Positions 33,724-42,270 of a DNA stretch of 64,000 nt are shown here, piece after piece. Every line of letters starts with the position of its first letter. Positions within the stretch are counted from its first letter, which is position 1. Under the pieces are notes generated by a model, which did no database searches, was not told where the DNA came from, and saw nothing but the letters and a program-made list of their open reading frames with translations. The translations under genes were made by a program, and so were the position numbers. The DNA lies in the NCBI GenBank assembly GCA_903880015.1, contig CAIRNS010000009.1:1-64000 (forward strand), given 5' to 3'. The stretch is from an uncultured Elusimicrobia bacterium (lineage in GTDB: Bacteria > Elusimicrobiota > Endomicrobiia > Endomicrobiales > CAIRNS01).

Positions 33724-34590
33724 TCAAACTATTTCAATTTCTAATGCAAGTTCAATGCCGAACTGCATCTTTACTTTTTCGCGGATGAGTCCGATAAGTT
33801 GCTCAACATCGCCCGAGGCGGCAGTGCCGGTATTAACGATGAAATTGGCATGTTTATCCGAAACGCGCGCGCCACCAACCTGCAGACCTTTAAGCCCGCA
33901 GAAATCTATTAACCTGCCGGCGCTGTCCCCGGGGGGATTTTTGAACACGCAACCGGCACTTCTATCGCCCAACGGCTGCGTATCTTTACGGCGTTCAGCC
34001 ATTGCACGGATTTGCTCGATAACACTATCATTTTTAACAATTTTTTTCAAGGAAAAATGCACCGCCATAACAACGGTTCCCTGCAGGTTTGAAGAACGAT
34101 AGGAAAACTGCAAAAGCTCCCGCCCGCGGTGCTGAATTTCGCCGGCGGAAGTCAGAACGACAACCTCGGTAACGCAATCGCCGATCCATCCGCCGTTGGT
34201 TCCCGCATTACCAAACACCGCCCCGCCCACCGTTCCCGGAATTCCCCCGCAACCCGCCAGCCCGCCATACCCTCTATCGGCTGCTTCGTTGACCAGTCGC
34301 GCCAAAGACGCCCCCGCACCCGCATGGACCGTGCAGTCGCCGCTTTCATCCCACACAATCTGCGTGAAGGAATCTTCAAGCGTAGCGACTATGCCCGCAT
34401 ACCCCTTATCGCGAAAAAGAATATTCGAGCCGCGCCCGATGACCAGCAAGGGAATATGTTCGGCAACGCTCAATTTTTGCAGCGCGCATAACGCCTCACG
34501 CCCGGGCACCGCAGCGAAATACGCCGCCGGTCCGCCAATATGAAATGTCGTATGACTTTTGAGCGGTTCATTAACCTTGAGACCGGGCAC
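33724..34590 (-). CDS. murB: UDP-N-acetylenolpyruvoylglucosamine reductase
   Basis: A 288-residue FAD enzyme that reduces UDP-GlcNAc-enolpyruvate to UDP-MurNAc. FAD-binding segments are HTTFHIGGPAAYF, VIGRGSNILFRDKGYAG and GCGGIPGTVGGAVFGNAGTNGG; GCVFKNPPGDSAGRLID holds the catalytic serine/cysteine region of type II enzymes. The listed start is GTG at 34590 with AGG upstream; up to ten more residues (through a CTG at 34620) could be included, as the family usually has about 20 residues before this point. Confidence 0.95.
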   Translation of the reverse strand: MPGLKVNEPLKSHTTFHIGGPAAYFAAVPGREALCALQKLSVAEHIPLLVIGRGSNILFRDKGYAGIVATLEDSFTQIVWDESGDCTVHAGAGASLARLVNEAADRGYGGLAGCGGIPGTVGGAVFGNAGTNGGWIGDCVTEVVVLTSAGEIQHRGRELLQFSYRSSNLQGTVVMAVHFSLKKIVKNDSVIEQIRAMAERRKDTQPLGDRSAGCVFKNPPGDSAGRLIDFCGLKGLQVGGARVSDKHANFIVNTGTAASGDVEQLIGLIREKVKMQFGIELALEIEIV

Positions 34591-34616
34591 GATATGCCTG
34601 ATACGCTCGGATAAAC

Positions 34617-35969
34617 TCAGATCAATGTTAATAATTCTTCTCCTGTTTTCCAGACATCACCGGCACCGAGCGTTATCACCACATCGCGGGGACGCAGTTC
34701 ACGCGCCAAAACTTCGGTGTCGGCAAAAAACGATACCGTGCCGCCGCAGTTCTTTACGCTTTCATACACCAGCTTACTGCTCACCCCGGGTATGGGCTGT
34801 TCGCCCGCGGGATAGATTGCCTGTAAAACAACTATGTCGGCGTCTTGAAACGACGCACCGAACTCCTTATGCAGGTGCGCCGTCCGCGAATAGCGGTGCG
34901 GTTGAAAAACCACCACAATCCGCCGGCGGGGCCAACCGCTTTTTACCGCAGCCAGCGTCGCTTTTATCTCCGTCGGATGATGGCCGTAATCGTCGATAAC
35001 CGTGATCCCGTTTTTCTCACCTTTTACTTCAAGCCGGCGCCCGACGCCCGCATAACTGTTGAGCGCCCGCGCAATGACAGAAAATGGAATACCCAGTTCC
35101 AAACCGACGGCGACAGCTGCCAGAGAGTTCAAAATATTGTGTCTACCAGGAACCCGCAGAACCACCTTCCCCTGCTTTTTCCCCTGCACGCATACCGTAA
35201 ATTCCACCCCGCCTTTGACCGCCCGAATGCCCCGTGCGGTAATATCGGGTTTGCCGGAAAAACCATAGCTGAGAATCCGGCGTTTGACCAGCGGCAGTAT
35301 CTCCCGAATATTCGCATCGTCGGTACAAACTATCGCGCACCCGTAAAACGGCACACTGTTGATGTGCTGGACAAACGCCTGCTTGATGTTGTCAATGGTG
35401 CCGTAATAATCCAGATGGTCGTTATCGATATTAGTGACGACCGTGATTGTGGGCGAGAGTTTTAAAAATGACCCGTCTGACTCGTCCGCCTCTGCCACCA
35501 GATAATCACCTTTACCGAGTTTCGCGCCGCTTTTGATATTTTTTAAGCGGCCACCTACAACGATGGTCGGATCTAGTCCGCCCCGTTCAAGCACCAGTGC
35601 CGCCAGGGAAGTGGTGGTGGTCTTGCCGTGCGTGCCGGCAATAGTCACCGCATATTTGAGCCGCGCAATCTCAGCAAGCATTTCAATGCGGGGGATGACC
35701 GGTATTTTTCTTTTTTCCGCGGCGCGCACTTCGGGATTGGTTTTGCTGACTGCTGTGGAGGTAACCACCACCTGCGCGCTGCAAATATTTTTCGCGGCAT
35801 GGCCGATGAAAATCGCGGCTCCGCACTTTTTAAGATGATCAGTCACATCGGTTTTTTTCAGGTCGGACCCGGAAACCTTGTACCCGAGATTGCACAATAC
35901 TTCCGCAATCCCCGACATTCCCGACCCGCCGATTCCCACAAAATGAATATGCTGAATTTTCTTAAACAT
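34617..35969 (-). CDS. murC: UDP-N-acetylmuramate--L-alanine ligase
   Basis: A 450-residue Mur ligase that adds L-alanine to UDP-MurNAc. The N-terminal domain reads HFVGIGGSGMSGIAEVL, the ATP loop GTHGKTTT is at 112-119, and EADESDGSFLKLSP and IDDYGHHPTEIKATLAA are further Mur ligase signatures. GAGAGGAA precedes the ATG. It is the first gene of the dcw-type run here; murG, ftsW, murD, mraY and others are not in the window. Confidence 0.97.
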   Translation of the reverse strand: MFKKIQHIHFVGIGGSGMSGIAEVLCNLGYKVSGSDLKKTDVTDHLKKCGAAIFIGHAAKNICSAQVVVTSTAVSKTNPEVRAAEKRKIPVIPRIEMLAEIARLKYAVTIAGTHGKTTTTSLAALVLERGGLDPTIVVGGRLKNIKSGAKLGKGDYLVAEADESDGSFLKLSPTITVVTNIDNDHLDYYGTIDNIKQAFVQHINSVPFYGCAIVCTDDANIREILPLVKRRILSYGFSGKPDITARGIRAVKGGVEFTVCVQGKKQGKVVLRVPGRHNILNSLAAVAVGLELGIPFSVIARALNSYAGVGRRLEVKGEKNGITVIDDYGHHPTEIKATLAAVKSGWPRRRIVVVFQPHRYSRTAHLHKEFGASFQDADIVVLQAIYPAGEQPIPGVSSKLVYESVKNCGGTVSFFADTEVLARELRPRDVVITLGAGDVWKTGEELLTLI

Positions 35970-35978
35970 GAATTCCTC

Positions 35979-36374
35979 TCAACACAATGATTTTGACAAC
36001 CTATCACCGACACCGAGTTGCTCAGTATCAGGATTGAAAAATATGTATTTCCTAACTTCTTCAAGGCTCGTTAACTGCGGATAACATAGTCATAAAACGA
36101 CCGTTGCCATATTTTCCCGGAAAGATTCAAATTATTGCTTTTGATATACCCGACATAATCCACAACAGTTTTTGACGTAAATGAACAAATAATATCAGAG
36201 ATCATTGGGACTGCCCTGGCGTCCGCCCGCTCATTGTTGCCGTTTTCAATGACAAAAATACCGTGCATATGATTGGGCATAATGGCATAACAATCCAACG
36301 AAACAGCAGGATACTGACGGGGGATATCGTTCCATTGTTTATCTACTAGTTGCCCTATAATTGAAAAAGCGTTT
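35979..36374 (-). pseudogene. Decayed REP-associated tyrosine transposase (Y1_Tnp/RAYT)
   Basis: A broken transposase fills most of the 430-base gap between queF and murC. From 36374 down, the frame reads NAFSIIGQLVDKQWNDI...LDCYAIMPNHMHGIF, containing the HUH metal motif (NHMHG), and ends ...WQRSFYDYVIRS at 36071. A shift of one base there restores the usual C-terminal pattern (SLEEVRKYIFFNP) to a stop at 35979. The N-terminal part with the start is missing: a dispersed palindrome sits exactly at the 5' break. A 75-residue open frame (36071-36298) remains but lacks both ends. These enzymes move REP-type palindromes. Confidence 0.85.
36207..36230. repeat. Diverged copy of the GC-rich palindrome inside the transposase remnant
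   Basis: On the minus strand GCGGGCGGACGCCAGGGC is read in frame as the protein segment ERADARAVP. The first 12 bases match the dispersed palindrome at 45, 27596 and 36375; the second arm is worn. Confidence 0.6.
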
Positions 36375-36401
36375 CGGGCGGACGAAAGGCCCGCCCCTAC
36401 A
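36375..36401. repeat. Dispersed GC-rich palindrome, copy 3
   Basis: CGGGCGGACGAAAGG followed by CCCGCCCCTACA lies exactly between the 5' break of the transposase remnant and the stop codon of queF. Confidence 0.82.
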
Positions 36402-36770
36402 TTATTTTATTTTGTAACCAGCGCGAACGGTTGTTGTTATGCCGCCGCGGACGCCGAAAACCAGTTCGACGCTCATGTTTTGGGGTTTGACGGATTTTAC
36501 TAAATCGTCAAGGATTCGATTGACGACGCTTTCGTGAACCATGCCGACCATGCGGAATGACTGCAGATAATATTTCAATGATTTAAGCTCAACCACCGTC
36601 TTGGCGGGGGTGTAGACAATGCTCACCAAAGCGACATCAGGCAATCCTGTCCACGGACACAGACAGGTAAACTCTTCCGTTTCGATGGTAACCGCGATTT
36701 TCTTTCCCGGATATTCATAGGGCATCGCTTCCAGCAACTGCGGTGAAACCTTGTCAAATATCAGTTTCAT
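36402..36770 (-). CDS. queF: NADPH-dependent 7-cyano-7-deazaguanine reductase
   Basis: A 122-residue tunnel-fold enzyme that reduces preQ0 to preQ1 in queuosine tRNA modification. The catalytic cysteine and aspartate are C38 and D45 in TCLCPWTGLPD; the QueF NADPH motif is ELKSLKYYLQSFR. It is a short type I enzyme. AAGGGGAA precedes the ATG. It lies 25 bases downstream of rlmI; no other queuosine gene and no preQ1 riboswitch-like leader is visible. Confidence 0.93.
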   Translation of the reverse strand: MKLIFDKVSPQLLEAMPYEYPGKKIAVTIETEEFTCLCPWTGLPDVALVSIVYTPAKTVVELKSLKYYLQSFRMVGMVHESVVNRILDDLVKSVKPQNMSVELVFGVRGGITTTVRAGYKIK

Positions 36771-36795
36771 ATTTTCCCCTTAACTTCGATTGGCG

Positions 36796-37962
36796 TTATA
36801 TCACTTGCAGTAGGGCGAATTTCAGATATTCTGTTTCAGGCATCGACAAGAGGACGGGGTGATCCTTCGACTGGGTGCCCCATTCTACCAGGCGGACTTG
36901 TTTGCCGGCCCGTGCGGCGGCTTCTTCGAGCATGTGCCTGAAATCAACCGGACTGAGGTGGTGCGAGCAAGAACTGGTAGCCAACATGCCGCCGACGGGG
37001 AGGGCTTCAAGGGCAACGGTGTTGAGTTTCCGATACGCTTTATATCCCTGGGGATAAAATTTTCTGCTCTTTATCAGGGCGGGCGGGTCGATGTTTATGA
37101 TATCGAAATTTCCGCGGGCTTCCGTCGACAAATAGGTTGACGCATCGGCGACGATTCCTTCGCGGGCAACGGTAATGGCGTTGCGCTCCGTATTGGCAAG
37201 CGCGAGTTCGATGGCGGGACGCGATGAATCCACGAATACCAGCGAAGCGGCGCCGCCTTTTGCGGCGGCAATACCGAAACCGCCGGTGTGGCAGAAACAG
37301 TCCAGCACGCGTTTTCCCGCGCAGTATCGCGCGAATGTCTGACGGTTATCCTTCTGGTCGAGGAAAAAACCGGTCTTCTGACCGGCGGTCATGTCTATGC
37401 TAAACGAACAATTATATTCCTCAATGACCGCTGTCTCGGGAATTTCGCCCCAGAGCACTTCAGTTGACTCAGGCAGACCTTCCAATACCCGCAGGGCTGA
37501 ATCGTTGCGCGCAATAATGCCGGCAGGATTGAGCAATTTACGGGCGGCCGCCACTATAGATTCTTTCTGCGTCTCCATGCCAGCCGCTAAAAACTGCATC
37601 ACCAGATACCGGTCATATGTATCGATAATCAAGCCCGGTAGCCCGTCGGACTCGCCAAACACCAGACGGTACGAAGAAAATGATGGATAAATGGCTGTGC
37701 GGTATGCCAACGCTGCGGCAATCTTTTCCTCAAAAAACGACTGGTCGATATCGCGGCGGACACGCGAAAGAATGCGTACCGCAATCAACGAGCGGGGATT
37801 ATAAAATCCGGTCCCGCGGTACTCGCCACCTACGGAATGAACTTCAACGATATCCCCCGCGGTGGGCTGACCGTCGATAAGTTTAATCTCGTTAGAAAAT
37901 ACCCAGAGATGCCCTGCCAACAAGCGTTTGTCTTCACCGAATTTGAGCGTTATCTTAATCAT
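36796..37962 (-). CDS. rlmI: Class I SAM-dependent rRNA methyltransferase (RlmI-like)
   Basis: A 388-residue enzyme of the RlmI/YccW group. The N-terminal PUA domain (about 1-75, GHLWVFSNEIKLIDG and GTGFYNPRSLIAVRIL) binds RNA. The linker domain contains LVFGESDGLPGLIIDTYDRYL, and the catalytic Rossmann domain carries VLDCFCHTGGFGIAAA (SAM loop) and IINIDPPALIKSRK (target base and catalytic region). RlmI methylates C1962 of 23S rRNA in E. coli. The exact target here is inferred. Confidence 0.92.
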   Translation of the reverse strand: MIKITLKFGEDKRLLAGHLWVFSNEIKLIDGQPTAGDIVEVHSVGGEYRGTGFYNPRSLIAVRILSRVRRDIDQSFFEEKIAAALAYRTAIYPSFSSYRLVFGESDGLPGLIIDTYDRYLVMQFLAAGMETQKESIVAAARKLLNPAGIIARNDSALRVLEGLPESTEVLWGEIPETAVIEEYNCSFSIDMTAGQKTGFFLDQKDNRQTFARYCAGKRVLDCFCHTGGFGIAAAKGGAASLVFVDSSRPAIELALANTERNAITVAREGIVADASTYLSTEARGNFDIINIDPPALIKSRKFYPQGYKAYRKLNTVALEALPVGGMLATSSCSHHLSPVDFRHMLEEAAARAGKQVRLVEWGTQSKDHPVLLSMPETEYLKFALLQVI

Positions 37963-37990
37963 GGGATGTGCCTCGATTTCCTATTTATTT

Positions 37991-39157
37991 TTACGGCCGG
38001 AACTCTGTAGGTTTTTTGCTTCTCATTTTGAAATAGTATGCTACCGCCTGCACGGAACGCACGGCGGCTTTCCCGTCACCATAGGGATTGACGGCATGCG
38101 CCATGCGCTGATACTGGCGCGTATCGCCAATAAGCCGGCATACCTCGTCAAAAACTTTCTTGCGGTTGGTCCCGATAAGCCGCACAGTCCCGGACTTCAC
38201 GGCTTCGGGCCGTTCGGTCACTGCGCGCAAGACCAGTACGGGTTTGCCCAGCGCCGGGGCTTCTTCCTGAATCCCACCTGAGTCAGTGACGACAAAAGAC
38301 GAGCGATACATCGCCGCAGCCAGGTCGGTGTAGTTGACCGGCGGCAAAAGAACGATGTTGGCGGTATGTCCCAGTATCCGGTGAGCGGGCTCCTGCACAC
38401 GGGGATTTAAATGAACCGGATACACGATAGTCATCGCGGGATGAACGCGCGCCGCATCGTTAAGCGCGTGAAACACATTTTCCATGGGAGCGCCGAAATT
38501 CTCACGACGGTGCGAGGTAACCAGCACCAAGGGCGCCGCCGGGCCGAACACGCGACTTGCAAGCAGTTTTTTGAGTATGACATTGGCAACCGGCTTTTTT
38601 TTCGCCAGCGCCATGTGCAACGCGTCAATGACGGTGTTGCCGGTGATGAATATTTTTTCACGAGATATATTTTCTTTGAGAAGCGCGGCCCGGGAAGTTG
38701 CCGTCGGCGCAAAATACAGGTCGCACAGCGCGTCGGTCAACATTCGGTTTGCCTCTTCGGGGAACGGCTGATAACGATCGTATGTCCGCAGGCCCGCTTC
38801 AACATGGGCAACGGGAATTTTCTGGTAGAACGCCGCCAGCGCCGCGGCAAAGGTTGTGGTGGTATCGCCATGCACCAACACCATGTCAGGCTTCTCGTCA
38901 GACAGAACTTTTTCCATGCGGCAAAGCGCGGAAGCAGTTATGTGGTACAGGGTCTGGCCGTCCTGCATGATGTTAAGATCGTAGTCAGGTTTTATCTTGA
39001 AAAGTTCCAATACCTCGTCGAGCATTTGGCGGTGCTGCGCCGTCACACACACGACTGTTTTAAAAAGTGACGACTGCGCTTTAAACGCATGTACCAGCGG
39101 CGCCATCTTGATGGCTTCAGGACGGGTCCCGAATACAAACAACACCTTCTTCTTCAT
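37991..39157 (-). CDS. wecB: UDP-N-acetylglucosamine 2-epimerase (non-hydrolysing)
   Basis: A 388-residue GT-B-fold enzyme that makes UDP-ManNAc from UDP-GlcNAc for surface polysaccharides. Signatures are FVFGTRPEAIKMAPLV, AQHRQMLDEVLELF, VHGDTTTTFAAALAAFY, HVEAGLRTYD and DSGGIQEEAPALGKPVLVLR. It overlaps the stop of the sugar-phosphate transferase gene by one base (TAATG) and has AAGGAG upstream. The pair points to UDP-HexNAc-based glycan assembly on undecaprenyl phosphate. Confidence 0.96.
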   Translation of the reverse strand: MKKKVLFVFGTRPEAIKMAPLVHAFKAQSSLFKTVVCVTAQHRQMLDEVLELFKIKPDYDLNIMQDGQTLYHITASALCRMEKVLSDEKPDMVLVHGDTTTTFAAALAAFYQKIPVAHVEAGLRTYDRYQPFPEEANRMLTDALCDLYFAPTATSRAALLKENISREKIFITGNTVIDALHMALAKKKPVANVILKKLLASRVFGPAAPLVLVTSHRRENFGAPMENVFHALNDAARVHPAMTIVYPVHLNPRVQEPAHRILGHTANIVLLPPVNYTDLAAAMYRSSFVVTDSGGIQEEAPALGKPVLVLRAVTERPEAVKSGTVRLIGTNRKKVFDEVCRLIGDTRQYQRMAHAVNPYGDGKAAVRSVQAVAYYFKMRSKKPTEFRP

Positions 39158-40170
39158 TACACAACTCCTTTAACAACCGTCAGAACAATCGCCCCGATGG
39201 AAAGAATCAGGGTCACCACATATATCAGCAGTACCACTTCGCGGTGCGTCCAGCCGTAGCGGAGCAAATGATGATGGATGTGCTCTTTGTCCGGCGTCAT
39301 AAGCCCCATGCCCTTGCGCATCCGGCGGAACAAAGCCAACGCCACATCAAGTATCGGCAACGCTACAACGGTAATCGGAATAAAAACGGCCATGACTGCC
39401 GTTGATTTCAGTGTGCCCACGACACAGATAACCGCAAGCATGAATCCGAGAAACAGCGCCCCGCTGTCACCCATGAATACCTTGGCGGGATTGAAATTAA
39501 ACAATAAAAATCCCAGACAGGCGCCGCTCAGCATGGCGGCCAATATCGCCGCCAGCGTTAACTGTTTAGACAGCACCAGAATAGCCGTATTGTTTTGCAG
39601 AAGGGCAACCACAAAAAATGTTCCCGAAGCGATGGCGACGATGCCTGCCGCCATGCCGTCCAGCCCATCAGCAAGGTTGATGGTGTTCATAAATCCAATA
39701 ATCCAGAACACCGTCAAAAATTGACCGAGCAGTAGGGGAAACGGATAATACCTGCCGCCAAACGGCAGGGAAAGCCCCGTCATGCGCACACCGAAGTCCA
39801 TAACAATATAGGCCGCGATAATCTGCGTTAATAGTTTTGTGACCGCCCGCACTGAAATTTTGTCGTCAACAAGTCCCAGAAAAAAAACCAGCGTGCCGCC
39901 GACGGCAATACCCGTCAACTGCTTAAAAAGCTCATGGTCTTTAAAGGCAAGCAATCCGCGAAATCCGGGAGAAAAAAGAAGCAGCAACCCGACGGTCAGC
40001 GCGCACCCGCCGAAAATACCGATACCGCCCCACCGTGGCAGGGGCTGGCGGTGCACTTTGCGTGCCTGAGGATAATCCATGACATCGTATTTTTTGGCAA
40101 GCAGAATGGACAACGGGGTTATCAGAGCCGTTCCCGCAAGAGCCAGGACAAATGCCGCAAGATATATCAT
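39157..40170 (-). CDS. wecA: Undecaprenyl-phosphate HexNAc-1-phosphate transferase (WecA/MraY family)
   Basis: A 337-residue polytopic membrane enzyme with about ten helices. Family motifs are NTINLADGLDGMAAG, FMGDSGALFLGFMLA and HIHHHLLRYGW near the C-terminus. It transfers a sugar phosphate from UDP-HexNAc to undecaprenyl phosphate at the inner membrane. It is nearer to WecA/TagO than to MraY because of the long histidine loop and the neighbouring wecB; the exact sugar is not proven. Confidence 0.9.
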   Translation of the reverse strand: MIYLAAFVLALAGTALITPLSILLAKKYDVMDYPQARKVHRQPLPRWGGIGIFGGCALTVGLLLLFSPGFRGLLAFKDHELFKQLTGIAVGGTLVFFLGLVDDKISVRAVTKLLTQIIAAYIVMDFGVRMTGLSLPFGGRYYPFPLLLGQFLTVFWIIGFMNTINLADGLDGMAAGIVAIASGTFFVVALLQNNTAILVLSKQLTLAAILAAMLSGACLGFLLFNFNPAKVFMGDSGALFLGFMLAVICVVGTLKSTAVMAVFIPITVVALPILDVALALFRRMRKGMGLMTPDKEHIHHHLLRYGWTHREVVLLIYVVTLILSIGAIVLTVVKGVV

Positions 40171-40210
40171 ACGGGCATACCCATTGATCTTTCGAGCCGC
40201 GCGCCCCTGC

Positions 40211-41443
40211 TCAGTACAGAGGGAATTTTTCGCACAGTTCTATTACTTCGGCGCGCATGGATGCAAGCGCTGATTCATCTGCGCCTTTTGAGAGCGCCGC
40301 AACGATCCATGCGGCGATCTGCCCCATTTCCTTTTCTTTCATGCCGCGCGTGGTTACTGCCGGGGTACCGATACGGATACCGGAGGTGACCATCGGTTTC
40401 TCCGGATCGTACGGAATAGTGTTTCTGTTGACGGTTATGCCGACTTTTTCCAGAATATTTTGTGCATCTTTGCCGTTGACGCCCAGAGGCCGGAGGTCTA
40501 CCAGAAACATGTGACAATCCGTCCCGCCGGAAACTATGCGCACTCCGCCGGCACTCAGCGCCGCCGCAAACGCCCGGGCATTGTTGAGTACCTGTGTTTG
40601 ATATGCTTTAAAGGAGGGCTGCAGCGCTTCGCCGAACGCTACCGCTTTTGCCGCAATCACATGCATGAGCGGGCCGCCCTGCATACCGGGAAACACCGCT
40701 TTGTCGATAAGTGGCGCATATTTTGCCTGACACATAATCATGCCGCCCCGCGGACCGCGCAGCGTTTTATGTGTGGTTGTTGTGACGATATCGGCGTAGA
40801 GAACCGGTGAGGGATAACATCCGGCTGCTATAAGCCCCGCATAATGCGCGATATCGGCAAAGACATAGGCGCCGACCATATCAGCTATCTGCCGAATCCG
40901 CTGCCAGTCCCAGACGCGGGAATAGGCGCTGGCGCCGGTGACAATCATTTTCGGCCGGTGTTCTTTGGCGAGCCGTTCCATTTCGTCATAATCAATGCAC
41001 TCGGTATCCTGACGCACTGTGTAAGGAATGATCTTGTAGTTTTTCCCGGAAAAATTGACAGGGCTGCCATGCGTGAGATGCCCGCCGTGCGCTAAATTCA
41101 ATCCCATGATGGCGTCGCCGTTTTGCAAAAGAGCAAAATAAGCGGCAATATTTGCCTGAGCCCCGGAATGCGGCTGGACATTGACATGCTCAGCGCCAAA
41201 GAGTTTTTTCGCGCGCTCTATGGCAACCGTCTCCGCCATATCGACAAATTCGCAGCCGCCGTAATAGCGCCTGCCCGGATATCCTTCGGCATATTTATTG
41301 GTCAGCGCCGAGCCCTGCGCTTCCATGACCGCAAGCGAGGCGTGGTTTTCCGACGCAATCAGCTCAAGCGTATTTTTCTGCCGCGAAAGTTCTTTTTGAA
41401 TAATCCCGAAAATTTCCGGGTCCTGCATTTCAACAAAGCTCAT
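40211..41443 (-). CDS. glyA: Serine hydroxymethyltransferase
   Basis: A 410-residue PLP enzyme that interconverts serine and glycine with tetrahydrofolate. It shows [20 protein letters not shown], the [18 protein letters not shown] segment, and [17 protein letters not shown] with the cofactor lysine. AAGGAG precedes the ATG. The gene starts just downstream of the four-unit hairpin array that separates it from tsaC. Confidence 0.97.
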   Translation of the reverse strand: MSFVEMQDPEIFGIIQKELSRQKNTLELIASENHASLAVMEAQGSALTNKYAEGYPGRRYYGGCEFVDMAETVAIERAKKLFGAEHVNVQPHSGAQANIAAYFALLQNGDAIMGLNLAHGGHLTHGSPVNFSGKNYKIIPYTVRQDTECIDYDEMERLAKEHRPKMIVTGASAYSRVWDWQRIRQIADMVGAYVFADIAHYAGLIAAGCYPSPVLYADIVTTTTHKTLRGPRGGMIMCQAKYAPLIDKAVFPGMQGGPLMHVIAAKAVAFGEALQPSFKAYQTQVLNNARAFAAALSAGGVRIVSGGTDCHMFLVDLRPLGVNGKDAQNILEKVGITVNRNTIPYDPEKPMVTSGIRIGTPAVTTRGMKEKEMGQIAAWIVAALSKGADESALASMRAEVIELCEKFPLY

Positions 41444-41478
41444 GTACGCAACTCCTTTTCGTCAGCCGGTGACGCGGT

Positions 41479-41627
41479 CAAATCCTCCCCCACCCTCCTT
41501 TGCCAAAGGAGGGAGTTAAGGCACCCCCCTTTTCATAGAGATGTGGCAGGACAACGGGAATTATTCTCTTTCAAAAAACTGTGGTATTGCTTCTCCCCCT
41601 TTGACAAAGGGGGCGCAGGGGGATTTG
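41479..41627. repeat. Hairpin-repeat array, four units, between tsaC and glyA
   Basis: The element runs from CAAATCC (41479) to GGATTTG (41627). Outer perfect hairpins are CCCTCCTTTG-C-CAAAGGAGGG (centre 41503) and CCCCCTTTG-A-CAAAGGGGG (centre 41604). Two degenerate hairpins have centres near 41536 and 41571, so the spacing is again about 34 bases. The left end is almost identical to that of the 25144 array. This element fills most of the 206-base gap. Confidence 0.87.
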
Positions 41628-41649
41628 CCGTTATATCCCACCGCTGTAA

Positions 41650-42270
41650 CTAATCACGATTTAAATAGTTTAGCAATGTTTTACTGGGCAAACAACCTTC
41701 CCGGACTACGGTGTACGGGAAATGCGTCATATCAAGAACTGTTGACGGGGCGGCACTTCCGCTGGGTCCGCCGTCAATGATGAGATCAACTTTTGAAAAA
41801 AAATAATTTTTTGCGGCGCCGGCACTGACTGCGCTTGGCTGAGAAGAAGGATTGGCGCTGGTCGTTACCAGCGGACAATTGCAGCCCGCAAGCAGTTTCA
41901 ACACCACCGGATGGTCGGGAATACGGACTCCGGCATCTTTACGGCCACCCATAACCATCTGGCCAAGCGGCGTGGTGGGAACTATCAATGTCAACGGCCC
42001 GGGCCAAAACTTTTTCATTAACCGCCGCGCATCAGCGGAAATAACGCATAAACACTCAGCTGACGGTATATCCGGCGGCATAATGATTAACGGTTTGCGA
42101 TAGCTTCTGCCTTTGAGACGGTATATTTTTTTTTGCGCCGCACGGTCGAACGCGCTGGCTGCCAACCCGTACACTGTATCGGTAGGGATAACAACCACCC
42201 CGCCTTTTTTGAGTATGCCGACAGCTGTTTCGATAGCGCGCAGGGAATCGTCAGGTACGGTAATTCGCAT
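41650..42270 (-). CDS. tsaC: L-threonylcarbamoyladenylate synthase (TsaC/YrdC/Sua5)
   Basis: A 206-residue enzyme making threonylcarbamoyl-AMP for the t6A modification of ANN-decoding tRNAs. It has the YrdC core GGVVVIPTDTVYGLAASAFD, the KGRSYRKPLIIMP motif, and the TSANPSSQPSAVSA active-site loop. The start overlaps the end of argJ by 20 bases. It lacks the extra Sua5 C-terminal domain. Confidence 0.94.
   Translation of the reverse strand: MRITVPDDSLRAIETAVGILKKGGVVVIPTDTVYGLAASAFDRAAQKKIYRLKGRSYRKPLIIMPPDIPSAECLCVISADARRLMKKFWPGPLTLIVPTTPLGQMVMGGRKDAGVRIPDHPVVLKLLAGCNCPLVTTSANPSSQPSAVSAGAAKNYFFSKVDLIIDGGPSGSAAPSTVLDMTHFPYTVVREGCLPSKTLLNYLNRD

Noticed and set aside
36071-36298. A functional 75-residue transposase gene
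   Set aside because: Homology continues upstream of its ATG and, after a one-base shift, downstream of its stop. It is a decayed gene.
36771-36795. preQ1 riboswitch before queF
   Set aside because: Only 25 bases separate rlmI and queF, too short for the aptamer, and no matching sequence is present.
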